64,000 nt of DNA. Source: Desulfofarcimen acetoxidans DSM 771. GTDB lineage: Bacteria > Bacillota > Desulfotomaculia > Desulfotomaculales > Desulfofarciminaceae. The DNA lies in contig NC_013216.1 in the NCBI RefSeq assembly GCF_000024205.1, positions 3,844,001 to 3,908,000 on the forward strand. Direction: 5' to 3'. The notes under the pieces are model-generated. The model saw only the letters and a program-made list of their open reading frames with translations, made no database searches and was not told where the DNA came from. How positions within the stretch are numbered: position 1 is the first letter of the stretch; the number at the start of each line of letters is the position of its first letter. Both the position numbers and the translations under genes were made by a program. Positions 55,604 through 64,000 of the stretch are shown piece after piece.

Positions 55604-55633
55604 TGCGTTGCTCTACCGCTGAGCCACATCAGC
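55559..55633 (-). tRNA. tRNA-Thr (anticodon CGT)
   Basis: 75 nt with encoded CCA. Acceptor GCTGATG/CATCAGC; D stem GCTC/GAGC; anticodon stem ACGCA/TGCGT with loop CTCGTAA, giving anticodon CGT; T arm GAGGG TTCAATT CCCTC. Its 3' half is the integration target of the elements to the left; the gene itself stays complete because each element brings a copy of the 3' half. Confidence 0.95.
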
Positions 55634-55752
55634 AGACATAGATAATGTATCAGTTATTATACCTCACCTGAATCCAGCAGTCAACGAAATGAGTAATCCT
55701 TAAGGCATAAAAGTTTCCGACACTTTCCGGAAACTTTTTAGTCAAATAGTTA

Positions 55753-56130
55753 TTACAGAACTTCAGTAACCCTATCAGCCATTAGTTTTGCTAAAACCGG
55801 ATCGGCTCCGATAATACGGGCAAAGACAATCTCAACATTTGGATATTTCTTCTTGGCTTCTTCAATTTCTTCCGGTATGTCGTAACGTATGTGCATTCCA
55901 TTTGTAATAAACAATGGTGCTATAATAATCTTTTCAACACCTTGGGCCATAACCTTATCAATAGCTTCCCCCAGATTCTGACGACCAGATTTAGGATTCA
56001 TATAGGCTACTTCAAAAATGTCCTGCTGCAAAACATCCTTTACCTGTTGAGCAATTTCTATAATTATATCATTAGCTTCTCCCACAACAGCCCTGCTGCC
56101 GTGCCCGAGCATTACAACAGCCTTTTTCAT
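55753..56130 (-). CDS. cbiX: Sirohydrochlorin cobaltochelatase, CbiX small type
   Basis: 125 residues, the short CbiX_S form. MLGHGSR with the metal-binding His at the start, and APLFITNGMHIRYDIPEEIEE with the second His group. CbiX inserts Co2+ into sirohydrochlorin in the anaerobic cobalamin route (or Ni for F430 in archaea). The AGGAGG site lies upstream. Linked in the neighbourhood to the cobalt transporter at 57.6-60.4 kb, which supports a cobalt role. Confidence 0.9.
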   Translation of the reverse strand: MKKAVVMLGHGSRAVVGEANDIIIEIAQQVKDVLQQDIFEVAYMNPKSGRQNLGEAIDKVMAQGVEKIIIAPLFITNGMHIRYDIPEEIEEAKKKYPNVEIVFARIIGADPVLAKLMADRVTEVL

Positions 56131-56284
56131 TCTTAATAATACCTCCCGTAAACATTAAAAATATCCTCCGGAAATTATACAGCAATTTTCACAATATTTC
56201 AACAGATTATTTGAAATACTAATAAGTTATCTTGTCATAAAAAAACAAATGCCAACCTAACTGCAAGGTTTGGCCGGCTTTCAG

Positions 56285-56359
<75 letters not shown>

Positions 56360-56541
56360 ATAATGCTTTTTAGGCATAAAAATATTATACCCAATTTCAG
56401 TTATCAATGCAAGCCAAAAATATTCTTGTATAAAATTACTTAACATACTTTATGATTATAACAAACAGTTATATAATATGACTAAATTAGGTTTTGATTA
56501 TTCTGGGCTCTTCGTAAGCTCTATACTAAAGGGAGAAAACA

Positions 56542-57444
56542 ATGAACTTTAATTTTCTGCAAACATTCGTTACTGTTATTGAATTCAATAGTATCTCTAA
56601 AGCAGCGAAAGCACTAAACATAACACAGCCGGCGGTTAGCAAACAAATAGCCTCTTTAGAAGATCATTTCGGAATAAAGCTATTAGAGCGTTTGGGTAGA
56701 AAAATGGTGCCTACCGAAGCAGGAAACAGGCTTAACCGGCATGCCAAAATAATACTAAATAGCCTGCAGCAAGCAGAAAAAGAAATTAATGAAATGATAT
56801 CCGAAGTTAGAGGCAACTTAGTAATAGGGGCCAGTACCATACCCGGGCAATATATTTTACCTAAAATCATAGGCTTATTTAAAAAACAATACCCTCAGGT
56901 TAAAACAGTTCTGGAGATCTCCGACAGCGGCAAGGTCATCGAAAAATTACTGGAACACGAAATCCATCTAGGTGCAATAGGGACAAAGGTGCTGCACGAT
57001 AAAATCGCTTCGATCAAGCTAAGTGATGATGAACTGGTTTTAATTACACCACTGGAACATCCCTTCGCAACCAGAAAAACAGTTAAGGCAGTGGAATTAG
57101 CAGGAGAACAAATGGTATGGCGGGAAAGTGATTCCGGCACCAGGCATGCAGTTGAGGAAAAACTCACGGCAAAGGGACTTAATGTCAACAATTTAATCAT
57201 CACGGCAGAGTTTGGCAGCACTGAATCTATTATCGGAGCAGTGGAAGCAGGCATGGGTATTTCTTTTGTCTCTCACTGGGCAGTACCGGAAAATGAGTAT
57301 AGGAGAAACATAGCTGTCCTAAGACTGGAGGATATTGTTTTGGACCGCAATCTTTATATTATTTATCCTAAGAGAAAATACTTCAACAGGACTGCTGAAA
57401 CTTTCATCAACTTTCTTCACCAACTCGATAATAAGGGTTTTTAA
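56542..57444 (+). CDS. LysR-family transcriptional regulator
   Basis: 300 residues. N-terminal winged HTH (FLQTFVTVIEFNSISKAAKALNITQPAVSKQIASLEDHFGIKLLERLGRKMVPTEAG), then the LysR effector domain of periplasmic-binding fold (GNLVIGASTIPGQYILPKIIGLFKKQYPQVKTVLEISDSGKVIEKLLEHEIHLGAIGTK). GGGAGAAAAC precedes the ATG. The effector-domain sequence resembles the CysB/CbbR-like subgroup (sulfur, selenium or carbon metabolism). The target is not visible; it does not face a divergent partner. Confidence 0.9.
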   Translation: MNFNFLQTFVTVIEFNSISKAAKALNITQPAVSKQIASLEDHFGIKLLERLGRKMVPTEAGNRLNRHAKIILNSLQQAEKEINEMISEVRGNLVIGASTIPGQYILPKIIGLFKKQYPQVKTVLEISDSGKVIEKLLEHEIHLGAIGTKVLHDKIASIKLSDDELVLITPLEHPFATRKTVKAVELAGEQMVWRESDSGTRHAVEEKLTAKGLNVNNLIITAEFGSTESIIGAVEAGMGISFVSHWAVPENEYRRNIAVLRLEDIVLDRNLYIIYPKRKYFNRTAETFINFLHQLDNKGF

Positions 57445-57616
57445 AAAAAGCCCCACAATAAGTACATCTACCCTGGGCCCGCTTTTTCTTAACCATGATT
57501 TTCATCCCGCAGTGGGGACAGATTACATTTCTATTCGACCATAACTTAATAGGTATTACCATAATCATACCAATTAAAGACACAATCCAAAGCCATACTA
57601 AATACTTTATCTTAAT
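57407..57616 (-). CDS. Small membrane zinc-ribbon protein with unclear start
   Basis: About 69 residues: KYLVWLWIVSLIGMIMVIPIKLW (one membrane helix) and then VICPHCGMKIMVKKKRAQGRCTYCGAFFKN, a zinc ribbon. AAGGAG at about 57621-57626 fits a start at ATT (57616) or ATA (57610); no ATG, GTG or TTG is at the right place. It directly follows cbiO and may be part of that operon. It overlaps the LysR 3' end on the other strand by 38 nt. Confidence 0.45.
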   Translation of the reverse strand: MKIKYLVWLWIVSLIGMIMVIPIKLWSNRNVICPHCGMKIMVKKKRAQGRCTYCGAFFKNPYYRVGEES

Positions 57617-57624
57617 CCCACTCC

Positions 57625-58476
57625 TTATACTGCCGCAGTTTTTTGTGCGGCAAGCAAAGCAAACAAGGCCTCTTTTGTGCGTGGCAACGGCTTATTCGAC
57701 AAAATATACCCGCTTTTCTTCAGTTCCAAATACATATCAACGATAAAAGGTCTCTCCAATCCCGTATTGCAAACAAGATCTTCTTTTAAAAAAATCACTT
57801 CGGGAGGTCCTTCCCCAACGACTTGACCTTGCTCCATAACAATAATGTGATCGGCCCAGGTATAGGCTAAATCCACATCATGTGTAGACAGTACAACAGT
57901 TTTACCTTGCTGGTTCAATAAATCAAATATCTCCATAACCTGTAAAGATAGCTTGGGGTCCAACCAGGCTGTAGGTTCATCAAAAATTATCACTTGCGGT
58001 TCCATCGAAAGGATATCTGCTATGGATACACGCTTTTTTTGTCCATAGCTCAAAAAATGCGTTGGCCTGTCTTTTAAACCCGTAATTCCGGTTGCCTCCA
58101 TTGCCGCATTAACCCTTTGAATTACTTGCTCTTTTGGCAATCCTAAATTAATCGGCCCAAAAGATATCTCTTGCCAAACACTGGCAGAAAACAACTGAGT
58201 GTCCGGATCCTGAAAAACTATTCCAACATTCTTACGCAATTCGGTTAACTGCTTGTGCTTATAGCAAACCGGCTGACCGTTAAACAAAATATTGCCCTTG
58301 TGCGGCTTTAATATACCGTTAAAGTGAAGAAAAAGAGTGGATTTACCCGCCCCATTGGAACCTAAAACAGCCACTTTTTTACCCTTCTCAACAGCTATAT
58401 TAATCCCGTTCAAAGCACCGGTGCCATCCGGATATCTAAACTCAACCCCTTTGGCTTCCAAAATGTATTCTTTCAA
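57625..58476 (-). CDS. cbiO: Cobalt ECF transporter ATPase CbiO
   Basis: 283 residues. Walker A GSNGAGKSTLFL, Q-loop VFQDPDTQLF, signature LSYGQKKRV, Walker B VIIFDEPTAWLDP, H-loop STHDVD. It energises cobalt uptake together with CbiQ and the CbiMN substrate unit. Its start overlaps the end of cbiQ by 4 nt. The last gene of cbiMNQO. Confidence 0.95.
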   Translation of the reverse strand: MKEYILEAKGVEFRYPDGTGALNGINIAVEKGKKVAVLGSNGAGKSTLFLHFNGILKPHKGNILFNGQPVCYKHKQLTELRKNVGIVFQDPDTQLFSASVWQEISFGPINLGLPKEQVIQRVNAAMEATGITGLKDRPTHFLSYGQKKRVSIADILSMEPQVIIFDEPTAWLDPKLSLQVMEIFDLLNQQGKTVVLSTHDVDLAYTWADHIIVMEQGQVVGEGPPEVIFLKEDLVCNTGLERPFIVDMYLELKKSGYILSNKPLPRTKEALFALLAAQKTAAV

Positions 58477-59255
58477 AGCTGTCCACCTCCGGAGTATAAT
58501 GACAGAGCTGCTATCCCCAGATCCAGCGCTGCAATAAAGAGCATATTTTTAATAGAAAATTCATAATAGTTATCCAGAACATTCAAACCACCCGTATAAC
58601 AACGGGAAGATAGTGCCTGAAAAAGCATTTGTGAACGGTGAAAAGATTTAATAAAAAGTGTTGAGGCCAGTTCCCCCAGAGAAGAGAAAGAGACATTAAC
58701 ACCGGCATAACCCAGTCTGGAAGATTGCGACGTATATATTTTTTCTGCGGTTTCTGCCAGAACAAAAATAAAACGATAAATGAGTGTCATGAGTTCAATA
58801 AATAAAGCCGGCACTTTCATTTTTCGCAATACATATATTATGTCAATCATAGGAGTAGTCAAAGACAAAAAATACAGACAGCTAACCGCCCCCAGTGACT
58901 TAAATAAAAGAATTACAGCAGCAGCGACTCCTGCTGCTGTAATTCCCAGGTTAAACCCCCAAAAAGACAAACCCCAAAGATAGACCCCAGGTTCTCTGCT
59001 AACCGTAACGGCTATAGTCAACACACCTACCAGTAAAAATGAAACCGGAAGAGACATAAACCCGGCAAAAACCCGAAATGGGATTCCGGCATAACCTACA
59101 ACCGCTGCAGACATAATCAATAAAACCGCCAGAGAAGTCAAAAGTGAAGAAGCAGCAAGGCAAATTATTAAAGTAACCATGGCAAAAGCACATTTTTCAG
59201 CCGGGTGAACTTTCCTCAGTTTATTAGAATAAGCATAGCTGTCAATAGAAAACAT
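58473..59255 (-). CDS. cbiQ: Cobalt ECF transporter transmembrane protein CbiQ
   Basis: 260 residues with five to six membrane helices. Conserved short motifs linking to the ATPase are visible: RLGY near residue 185 (SSQSSRLGYAG) and QALSSRCYTGG near the end (A-R-G/C type coupling motif). This T-component couples ATP hydrolysis to the S-component CbiM. Confidence 0.92.
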   Translation of the reverse strand: MFSIDSYAYSNKLRKVHPAEKCAFAMVTLIICLAASSLLTSLAVLLIMSAAVVGYAGIPFRVFAGFMSLPVSFLLVGVLTIAVTVSREPGVYLWGLSFWGFNLGITAAGVAAAVILLFKSLGAVSCLYFLSLTTPMIDIIYVLRKMKVPALFIELMTLIYRFIFVLAETAEKIYTSQSSRLGYAGVNVSFSSLGELASTLFIKSFHRSQMLFQALSSRCYTGGLNVLDNYYEFSIKNMLFIAALDLGIAALSLYSGGGQL

Positions 59256-59329
59256 CCCTTTGTATTACTCCTTTTATATTACTCTAAGAAAATTAAGGTT
59301 ATAAATTTAGTTCTTCAATTCCGCAACAT

Positions 59330-59644
59330 TCAGCTCGTTATCTTTGAGTCCCTCTCTAACTCTTGCTGATGCTTTTTCTTTCCCTTCATATAACCAAAAT
59401 AATAACCTATGAAACCGCTGCCAAGAGCTGCCTGAAGTGCAAATAACAAGCTTTGCATCTCTGCGCCGGGAGGCTCCCATAAAGAACTGTACCAGGGTTG
59501 ATAATTATTATCAATCTGTCCGATCAATTCTTTCCCCTGATCATCTGCGCCTCTGAATTCAGGCGCATTATTCATCACTAGGGGGACAATCACCAGCGCC
59601 AAAACCAACAGCACCAGAACAGTGTTTTTTGCTGTTACACTCAT
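59330..59644 (-). CDS. cbiN: Cobalt transport protein CbiN
   Basis: 104 residues: a first membrane helix ([17 protein letters not shown]), an extracytoplasmic loop with [48 protein letters not shown], and a second helix ending in basic [11 protein letters not shown]. This is the typical CbiN, which is needed for metal loading of CbiM. Overlaps cbiM by 4 nt. Confidence 0.93.
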   Translation of the reverse strand: MSVTAKNTVLVLLVLALVIVPLVMNNAPEFRGADDQGKELIGQIDNNYQPWYSSLWEPPGAEMQSLLFALQAALGSGFIGYYFGYMKGKKKHQQELERDSKITS

Positions 59645-60396
59645 GCCTTAACCTCCCTTGTCAGCGCGGATAATTCCTCCAATTCACTCTTACTGTGAAC
59701 AGTCAGCACATTCATTACCAGTACTGTCAATAAACCTTCACTGATAGCCAGCGGCAACTGTGTAACTGCAAAAACAGCGGCAAATTTATACATAGAGGCT
59801 AATACACCTCCTGTTTCCGAAGGGAAAGCCAGTGCCAGTTGAAAAGAAGTAGTCAGGTATGTAGCCAAATCCCCCAGTGCGGCAGCCATAAATACACATA
59901 TCCATAACGGGGTCCCAAATTTTTGCAAAAGCTTAAAGATGCCATAAGACACAAAAGGACCTGCCACAGCCATGGAGAAAGTATTGGCCCCCAGCGTGGT
60001 TAAACCTCCGTGAGCCAGAAGCAGTGCTTGAAAAAGCAACACAATGACACCCAGCACGCTCATAGCAAAAGGCCCAAACAAAATAGCTCCCAGCCCTACT
60101 CCCGTAGGATGAGAACAACTACCCGCAACCGACGGCAGTTTCAAAGCAGACAGAACAAAGGCAAAAGCCCCGGCTAAACCCAACAGCATCTTCAGTGACG
60201 GGCTATTAGACACCTTTTTCTGGATGGACCATAGACCTACAATTATAAACGGTAAAGTTATTACCGACCAGATAATACTCCATTTGACAGGCAAAAATCC
60301 TTCCATAATATGCATGGCGTATGCGTTATCAGGAAAAATAAAGTATGACCCCAGCATAGCTAAGAAAGCTGTTAAATACCCCTTCATCATATTCAT
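59641..60396 (-). CDS. cbiM: Cobalt ECF transporter substrate-binding protein CbiM
   Basis: 251 residues from the ATG at 60396 (GGGGGT 7 nt before). A signal-like stretch ends in NAYA, followed by [12 protein letters not shown]: after processing, the new N-terminal Met-His and a later His bind cobalt in this family. Further conserved parts: [47 protein letters not shown]. First gene of the operon, controlled by the cobalamin riboswitch upstream. Confidence 0.95.
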   Translation of the reverse strand: MNMMKGYLTAFLAMLGSYFIFPDNAYAMHIMEGFLPVKWSIIWSVITLPFIIVGLWSIQKKVSNSPSLKMLLGLAGAFAFVLSALKLPSVAGSCSHPTGVGLGAILFGPFAMSVLGVIVLLFQALLLAHGGLTTLGANTFSMAVAGPFVSYGIFKLLQKFGTPLWICVFMAAALGDLATYLTTSFQLALAFPSETGGVLASMYKFAAVFAVTQLPLAISEGLLTVLVMNVLTVHSKSELEELSALTREVKA

Positions 60397-60443
60397 ACTG
60401 CAACCCCCAGATAATGCCAAATTTTGTCAAATACTACATAAAA

Positions 60444-60476
60444 AGCAATAAAAAAGCCGGTGTGCAGCCACCGGGA
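60444..60476 (-). terminator. Terminator in the cbiM leader
   Basis: On the minus strand: CCGGTGgctgCACACCGG followed by CTTTTTTATT. It lies 50 nt before cbiM, so it can serve as the off-switch of the riboswitch. Confidence 0.75.
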
Positions 60477-60538
60477 GTATGTTAAGCCGGTAAGGTAATG
60501 CGTTAAATCGCCAACCACTCCCTGAGAAGCGCTCAAAG

Positions 60539-60607
60539 TCAGCAATAGGCATGGTTCGGCTTTAGATCATCATGGACATCAAGTTCCTCTACAGGTTTTG
60601 ATACCAT
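60539..60607 (-). CDS. Possible leader peptide of 22 residues in the cbiM leader
   Basis: AAAGGGA-ATG; peptide MVSKPVEELDVHDDLKPNHAYC, ending in His and Cys. It lies between the riboswitch aptamer and the terminator. Its reality is uncertain; a metal-sensing leader peptide is one idea. Confidence 0.3.
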   Translation of the reverse strand: MVSKPVEELDVHDDLKPNHAYC

Positions 60608-60792
60608 TCCCTTTATTATTCCTTATTTTAAGTCCGTCTTCTCCAGACAGAACACCTATTCAAATATTAAATTGACTGGTTAAAACCAAAAAACCCTGTT
60701 ACCGGAAAGGTGACAAGGCATACGAGGCACCCGCATACACAGGTACGATGGATTTCACCTCCCTATCTTTCGTAGATCAACGGCAAATTTAA

Positions 60793-60955
60793 AACGGGCA
60801 GGTTTCCTGGCTTAAGGTCATCACTCCCTCACGCCTTCCCAGACTCAAAAAAGAACCGGTGGCTTGTGTGAGTTTGCTACCTATCACAGTGGCGGGACCG
60901 CGTCAGCACTTCTGAACTTCCCTTAAGTTTTGCAATGCAAAACACCCGTTTACTA
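60793..60955 (-). promoter_or_regulatory. Cobalamin riboswitch
   Basis: On the minus strand: AAGGGAAG, then GCTGACGCGGTCCCGCCACTG, ATAGG, GTGAGGGAGTGATGACC and the B12 box AAGCCAGGAAACCTGCC (60795-60811). All main conserved blocks of the class are present. It is in front of cbiMNQO and should turn expression off when adenosyl- or other cobalamins are abundant. Confidence 0.93.
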
Positions 60956-61026
60956 TATGGAATTAATTTAACTACATGCTAACACATTTTTATGAATGTG
61001 TCTATGCCTATTTCTAAATCAAAATA

Positions 61027-61476
61027 CTAAAACAGATCTTCCTTCCACATAATAAGGGCATCTTCTCCGGTATCCTCATAATATCCCTTGCGTATGCCGG
61101 ATTCTTTAAAGCCAAGCAGGTTGTATAATTTCTTAGCCGGCTCATTAGTACTTCTTACCTCCAACGTCATTTTAGTAGCCCCCCTGAGCGCGGCCCTGAT
61201 TAGCATCTGCTGCATCAAAGCATATCCTATTTTCCGTCCCCTATGTTCGGGGTGTACTGCTACATTAGTAATATGAGCCTCATCTAAAATTATCCACATG
61301 CCGGCATAGCCAACCACCTCATTTTTCAACAAGGCTACTATATAATAGGCAAAACTGTTTTGAGACAGTTCATAAACAAAAGATTGGTAGGACCAGGGCG
61401 TAATAAAACTGCTGTTCTCAATGGCTGTTACACTTGTCAGATGCGCAGCATTCATTTTCTCAAATTCTATATTCAT
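61027..61476 (-). CDS. rimI: Ribosomal-protein alanine N-acetyltransferase RimI
   Basis: 149 residues, GNAT fold: acetyl-CoA site VHPEHRGRKIGYALMQQMLIRA, plus FITPWSYQSFVYELSQNSFAYYIV and RSTNEPAKKLYNLLGFKESGIRKGYYEDTGEDALIMWK, both diagnostic of RimI. It acetylates the N-terminus of ribosomal protein bS18 and perhaps others. Last gene of tsaE-tsaB-rimI, the usual order in Gram-positives, 2 nt after tsaB. Confidence 0.93.
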   Translation of the reverse strand: MNIEFEKMNAAHLTSVTAIENSSFITPWSYQSFVYELSQNSFAYYIVALLKNEVVGYAGMWIILDEAHITNVAVHPEHRGRKIGYALMQQMLIRAALRGATKMTLEVRSTNEPAKKLYNLLGFKESGIRKGYYEDTGEDALIMWKEDLF

Positions 61477-61478
61477 GA

Positions 61479-62204
61479 TTATACCTTATTTGCCTCCTGT
61501 TTTCGCAACCAGACCAGCTCGGCTTCAGATAAGCGGATATATTCCGGCAAGAGTTCAAAAGGATGCAAACCCAGCCCTTGTTGAAGCAACTTCCATCCCA
61601 ACTGTGCGGCAACCGCACCCCTGGGAAAACTCAATGGCGCCGGCGCAAAAATTACCCGTTTACCCAGATAAGATAATATTTTCTCCTTATATACAGGTAC
61701 GCCGTCTCCCAAAAACATTACAAAACCCGAATCAAAATTACTCTTTTGTAATATAGAAACCAGTTCTTCGATACTAACAGCCAGAGGACCAACCAAGCAT
61801 TCCAGCGATAAAAAGTCGGTGTTGCTATAGACAGCTGTATATACTTCATTTTTCCTGGCATTTAATATCGGGCACAGCAAAGCGTTGTTTCCGGATAAAC
61901 CGTTTGCCAAAACATCCAGAGTGGAAACACCCACTACCGGTATTTTCCAAACCTGAGCCAATGTTTTGGCAGTGGACAGACCAATACGCAAGCCTGTAAA
62001 AGATCCGGGACCTGAAGAAACGGCTATTCCCTCCAAACTCGCCGGAACTACACCCGCATCTTCCAGCACACCCTTAATCATAGGCAACAAGTTTACCGAG
62101 TGTGTTCGACCGTTATTAAGCAATCGCTCAGATAAAACCTTTTCACCGTCAACTATACCGACAGTCGCTACCGGAGTGGCTGCTTCAATTCCCAGTACCG
62201 GCAC
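61479..62204 (-). CDS. tsaB: tRNA threonylcarbamoyladenosine biosynthesis protein TsaB
   Basis: 241 residues of the ASKHA fold: MPVLGIEAATPVATVGIVDGEKVLSERLLNNGRTHSVNLLPMI, AVSSGPGSFTGLRIGLSTAKTLA. TsaB is the scaffold partner of TsaD in t6A37 formation. It overlaps tsaE by 20 nt. Confidence 0.95.
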   Translation of the reverse strand: MPVLGIEAATPVATVGIVDGEKVLSERLLNNGRTHSVNLLPMIKGVLEDAGVVPASLEGIAVSSGPGSFTGLRIGLSTAKTLAQVWKIPVVGVSTLDVLANGLSGNNALLCPILNARKNEVYTAVYSNTDFLSLECLVGPLAVSIEELVSILQKSNFDSGFVMFLGDGVPVYKEKILSYLGKRVIFAPAPLSFPRGAVAAQLGWKLLQQGLGLHPFELLPEYIRLSEAELVWLRKQEANKV

Positions 62205-62664
62205 TATTCAACATCTCCTCTGCCAAACTACAATAGCGTTCTCCGTAAGGAACAAGCCTAATCTCCCGGTGCTCTATATGTTCCTCAGGAACAGACAACC
62301 ATATATCCAATCTCTCCGGCGGAAGCAGTTCGTTTACCAGCTCCCCCCACTCCACAAGAGCAACTCCCTGTCCGTAAAAATACTCTTCATAGCCCAAATC
62401 GTTCATTTCCTCAGGCCCGCCCAGCCTGTACACATCAAAATGATAGAAGGGTTCACGTCCTATATATTCATTAATTAAAGTAAACGTAGGGCTGGTAACA
62501 GGCTCTTCAATACCCAATCCCCTGGCCACCCCGCGGGCAAAACAAGTTTTTCCGGCACCCAACCCACCATTCAAACACAAAACATCCCCGGCAATAAGCA
62601 ACTTCCCTAAACTCTTGCCCACTGCTTCAGTCTCAGCAGGTGAAGTTGTAATAATTAATGGCAT
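62185..62664 (-). CDS. tsaE: tRNA threonylcarbamoyladenosine biosynthesis ATPase TsaE
   Basis: 159 residues; P-loop GGLGAGKTCFARG, then TSPTFTLINEY, FYHFDVYRL and VALVEWGELVNELLPPE. TsaE hydrolyses ATP in the TsaBDE complex. First gene of the operon; about 300 nt of non-coding DNA separates it from the response regulator. Confidence 0.95.
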   Translation of the reverse strand: MPLIITTSPAETEAVGKSLGKLLIAGDVLCLNGGLGAGKTCFARGVARGLGIEEPVTSPTFTLINEYIGREPFYHFDVYRLGGPEEMNDLGYEEYFYGQGVALVEWGELVNELLPPERLDIWLSVPEEHIEHREIRLVPYGERYCSLAEEMLNSAGTGN

Positions 62665-62962
62665 TTATTCACCCCAGGCACATTATTATAACAAATATTA
62701 TAACACAAAAATTACCGAAGCATAATTCATAAAAAAAACCGACAGAATAATACACTCTCTCGCCAGGATATATTTCTATCTACTGTCCCCAAAAAATAAA
62801 CGTCTTTCATCTAGAAAGGCGTAATTTAAAATCTGCTTATTTCCGAATAATATCTTAAGACCAGGTTTTTATCATTACCATATATTATATTACATAGTAT
62901 TTTTGGCAAAATAAATTTGTATTATTTTTACTAGTCTAACATTAGCTTTTAATTCTCCAATA
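62665..62962. other. Intergenic region, promoter area of tsaE
   Basis: AT-rich, no gene on either strand. Holds the tsaE promoter (within about 62690-62760, exact boxes not clear) and the downstream end of the receiver gene. Confidence 0.4.
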
Positions 62963-63370
62963 TTAACCGCAGCGATACCCATTTTTAAGGGCATCACGAG
63001 ATATATTCCAAACATATTGTTTGAGAAAATTTTTTATTTCTTCAATGTCAAAAGGCTTGGCAATACAAGTTAATGCCCCATTTTGCATTGCAGCTTCTAC
63101 TGTATCCTCTGCACCATAGGCAGTCATCATCACTACTTCTGTATCAGGGGATATCTTTTTAATTATTTTAAGAGCCTCAAGACCACCCATAACGGGCATA
63201 CGAACATCCATTAAAACCAGTTCAGGATGTACCAAACTAATCATATCCACAGCTTCTTTACCGTTTTGGGCAGTATAAACTTTGTGACCCTCTTCCTCAA
63301 TAATTATGTTCAATAAATACCTTACACCTGGCTGGTCATCAACAACCAACACCTTTAAATAATTCAACAT
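62963..63370 (-). CDS. Single-domain response regulator, Spo0F-like
   Basis: 135 residues, a CheY-like receiver without output domain: acidic pair VVDDQPGVRYLL, phospho-acceptor Asp in PELVLMDVRMPVMGG, Thr in VMMTAYGAED, Lys in CIAKPFDIEEI. The sequence is near Spo0F, the phosphorelay intermediate of sporulation. An extra ~15 residues (WNISRDALKNGYRCG) follow the domain. ATG with AGGTGG upstream. Confidence 0.85.
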   Translation of the reverse strand: MLNYLKVLVVDDQPGVRYLLNIIIEEEGHKVYTAQNGKEAVDMISLVHPELVLMDVRMPVMGGLEALKIIKKISPDTEVVMMTAYGAEDTVEAAMQNGALTCIAKPFDIEEIKNFLKQYVWNISRDALKNGYRCG

Positions 63371-63496
63371 TATTCAACCACCTCCGACAAAACATGACAC
63401 CAGCTAACAAAAAAGTATAAAGATTACATTGCATAATTATAGATTCGTCGTAGTTGGTTTAAATTCCTTCTTTTAAGAAAAATTTTCTATATTTTA

Positions 63497-64000
63497 TTAA
63501 TCGAATGACAACAAGTTACAATTAATGTAAACCAATTCAACTTTTGACCTTAGATCAAAGGGGTGGCCTGACCAAACCACCAAGTCAGCCTTTTGACCTT
63601 TTTCCAGTGTACCCAGGCCATTCAAACCCAGTAATTTAGCAGCATTGACTGTTATTGCCTGCAGTGCTGTTTTTTCTGACAAACCGCCCTGTACCGTCAG
63701 GCCGGCTGATAACGCCAGGTACTGTATTGGGACAACAGGATGATCTGTCATTATAGCAAAATTAACCCCGGCTTTCTCCAAATATTTACCATTAGAAAGA
63801 TTAATACCCTGCAGTTCAACCTTGGCCCGGTTAGTAATTATAGGTCCGATTATCGCCGGAATATTCAAGCGCGCCAGTTCATCCGCTACTTTGTATCCCT
63901 CTGTACAATGCTCAATTATTATCTTCAGGTCGAATTCACGGGCGATACGAACTGCCGTCATAATATCGTCGGCCCGGTGAGCATGCACTCGCAGCGGTAT
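63497..64000 (-). CDS. Amidohydrolase, imidazolonepropionase-like (cut by window edge)
   Basis: 168 codons to the window edge, C-terminal part of a TIM-barrel metallo-hydrolase: VHAHRADDIMTAVRIAREFDLKIIIEHCTEGY (metal-binding HAHR and EHC), FAIMTDHPVVP (catalytic Asp in TDH), then NAAKLLGLNGLGTLEKGQKADLVVWSGHPFD, the usual ending. The substrate cannot be told; the family includes imidazolonepropionase and related deacetylases. The N-terminus lies beyond 64000. Confidence 0.88.
   Translation of the reverse strand: MPLRVHAHRADDIMTAVRIAREFDLKIIIEHCTEGYKVADELARLNIPAIIGPIITNRAKVELQGINLSNGKYLEKAGVNFAIMTDHPVVPIQYLALSAGLTVQGGLSEKTALQAITVNAAKLLGLNGLGTLEKGQKADLVVWSGHPFDLRSKVELVYINCNLLSFD

Noticed and set aside
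57335-57746. Plus-strand frames after the LysR gene
   Set aside because: Overlap LysR and the cbiO end out of frame; no start signals.

Overview
The window looks like a low-to-medium-GC, Gram-positive-type anaerobe of the Clostridia. A Desulfotomaculum or Peptococcaceae relative is my inference; the sequence does not prove it. The host backbone is at the two edges. The left edge (1-537) is the start of a cas3 gene. The right edge (55.6-64 kb) holds tRNA-Thr(CGT), cbiX, tRNA-Arg(CCG), a LysR regulator, a cobalt ECF transporter (cbiMNQO) behind a cobalamin riboswitch, tsaE-tsaB-rimI, a Spo0F-like receiver and a partial amidohydrolase.

Almost everything between is accreted mobile DNA. The 45-bp 3' half of tRNA-Thr(CGT), CCA included, occurs at 5232, 25561 and 55559, each time just after a strong hairpin and an integrase gene or remnant pointing at it. 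This defines three stacked elements. Element A (left of 5.23 kb) is a wreck carrying an intact XRE-HicA-HicB module. Element B (5.28-25.56 kb) is phage-derived: an integrase, excisionase, truncated HK97-type capsid and tape-measure relics, a repressor/anti-repressor style region, IS110, a VapBC-like pair, several ImmA/IrrE metallopeptidases, and a second integrase split by a recombinase-in-trio (RIT) element with 26-bp perfect terminal inverted repeats. Element C (25.6-55.56 kb) has two excisionase-like genes, a D5-type primase-helicase, a virion-like gene and a polyvalent protein of about 2040 residues with a probable PBECR nuclease domain. It then carries an FtsK-like ATPase, a replication-relaxation protein, a pilin-like membrane protein, a ClpP-fold protease and an integrase. 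It is damaged by two IS630 copies (inverted relative to each other) and one IS1634-family element.

Element A preserves, inverted and with deletions, the same gene order as C (primase, polyvalent protein, replication-relaxation protein, pilin-like protein). Both therefore belong to one family that mixes phage-style and conjugation-style parts. I see no relaxase, terminase large subunit, portal or complete T4SS. Regulation is dense: three divergent XRE-type switches with visible operator repeats, one RHH gene with direct-repeat sites, and several structured non-coding stretches. One of these is an intergenic hairpin present three times whose stem shows compensatory changes. No CRISPR array is present in the window.
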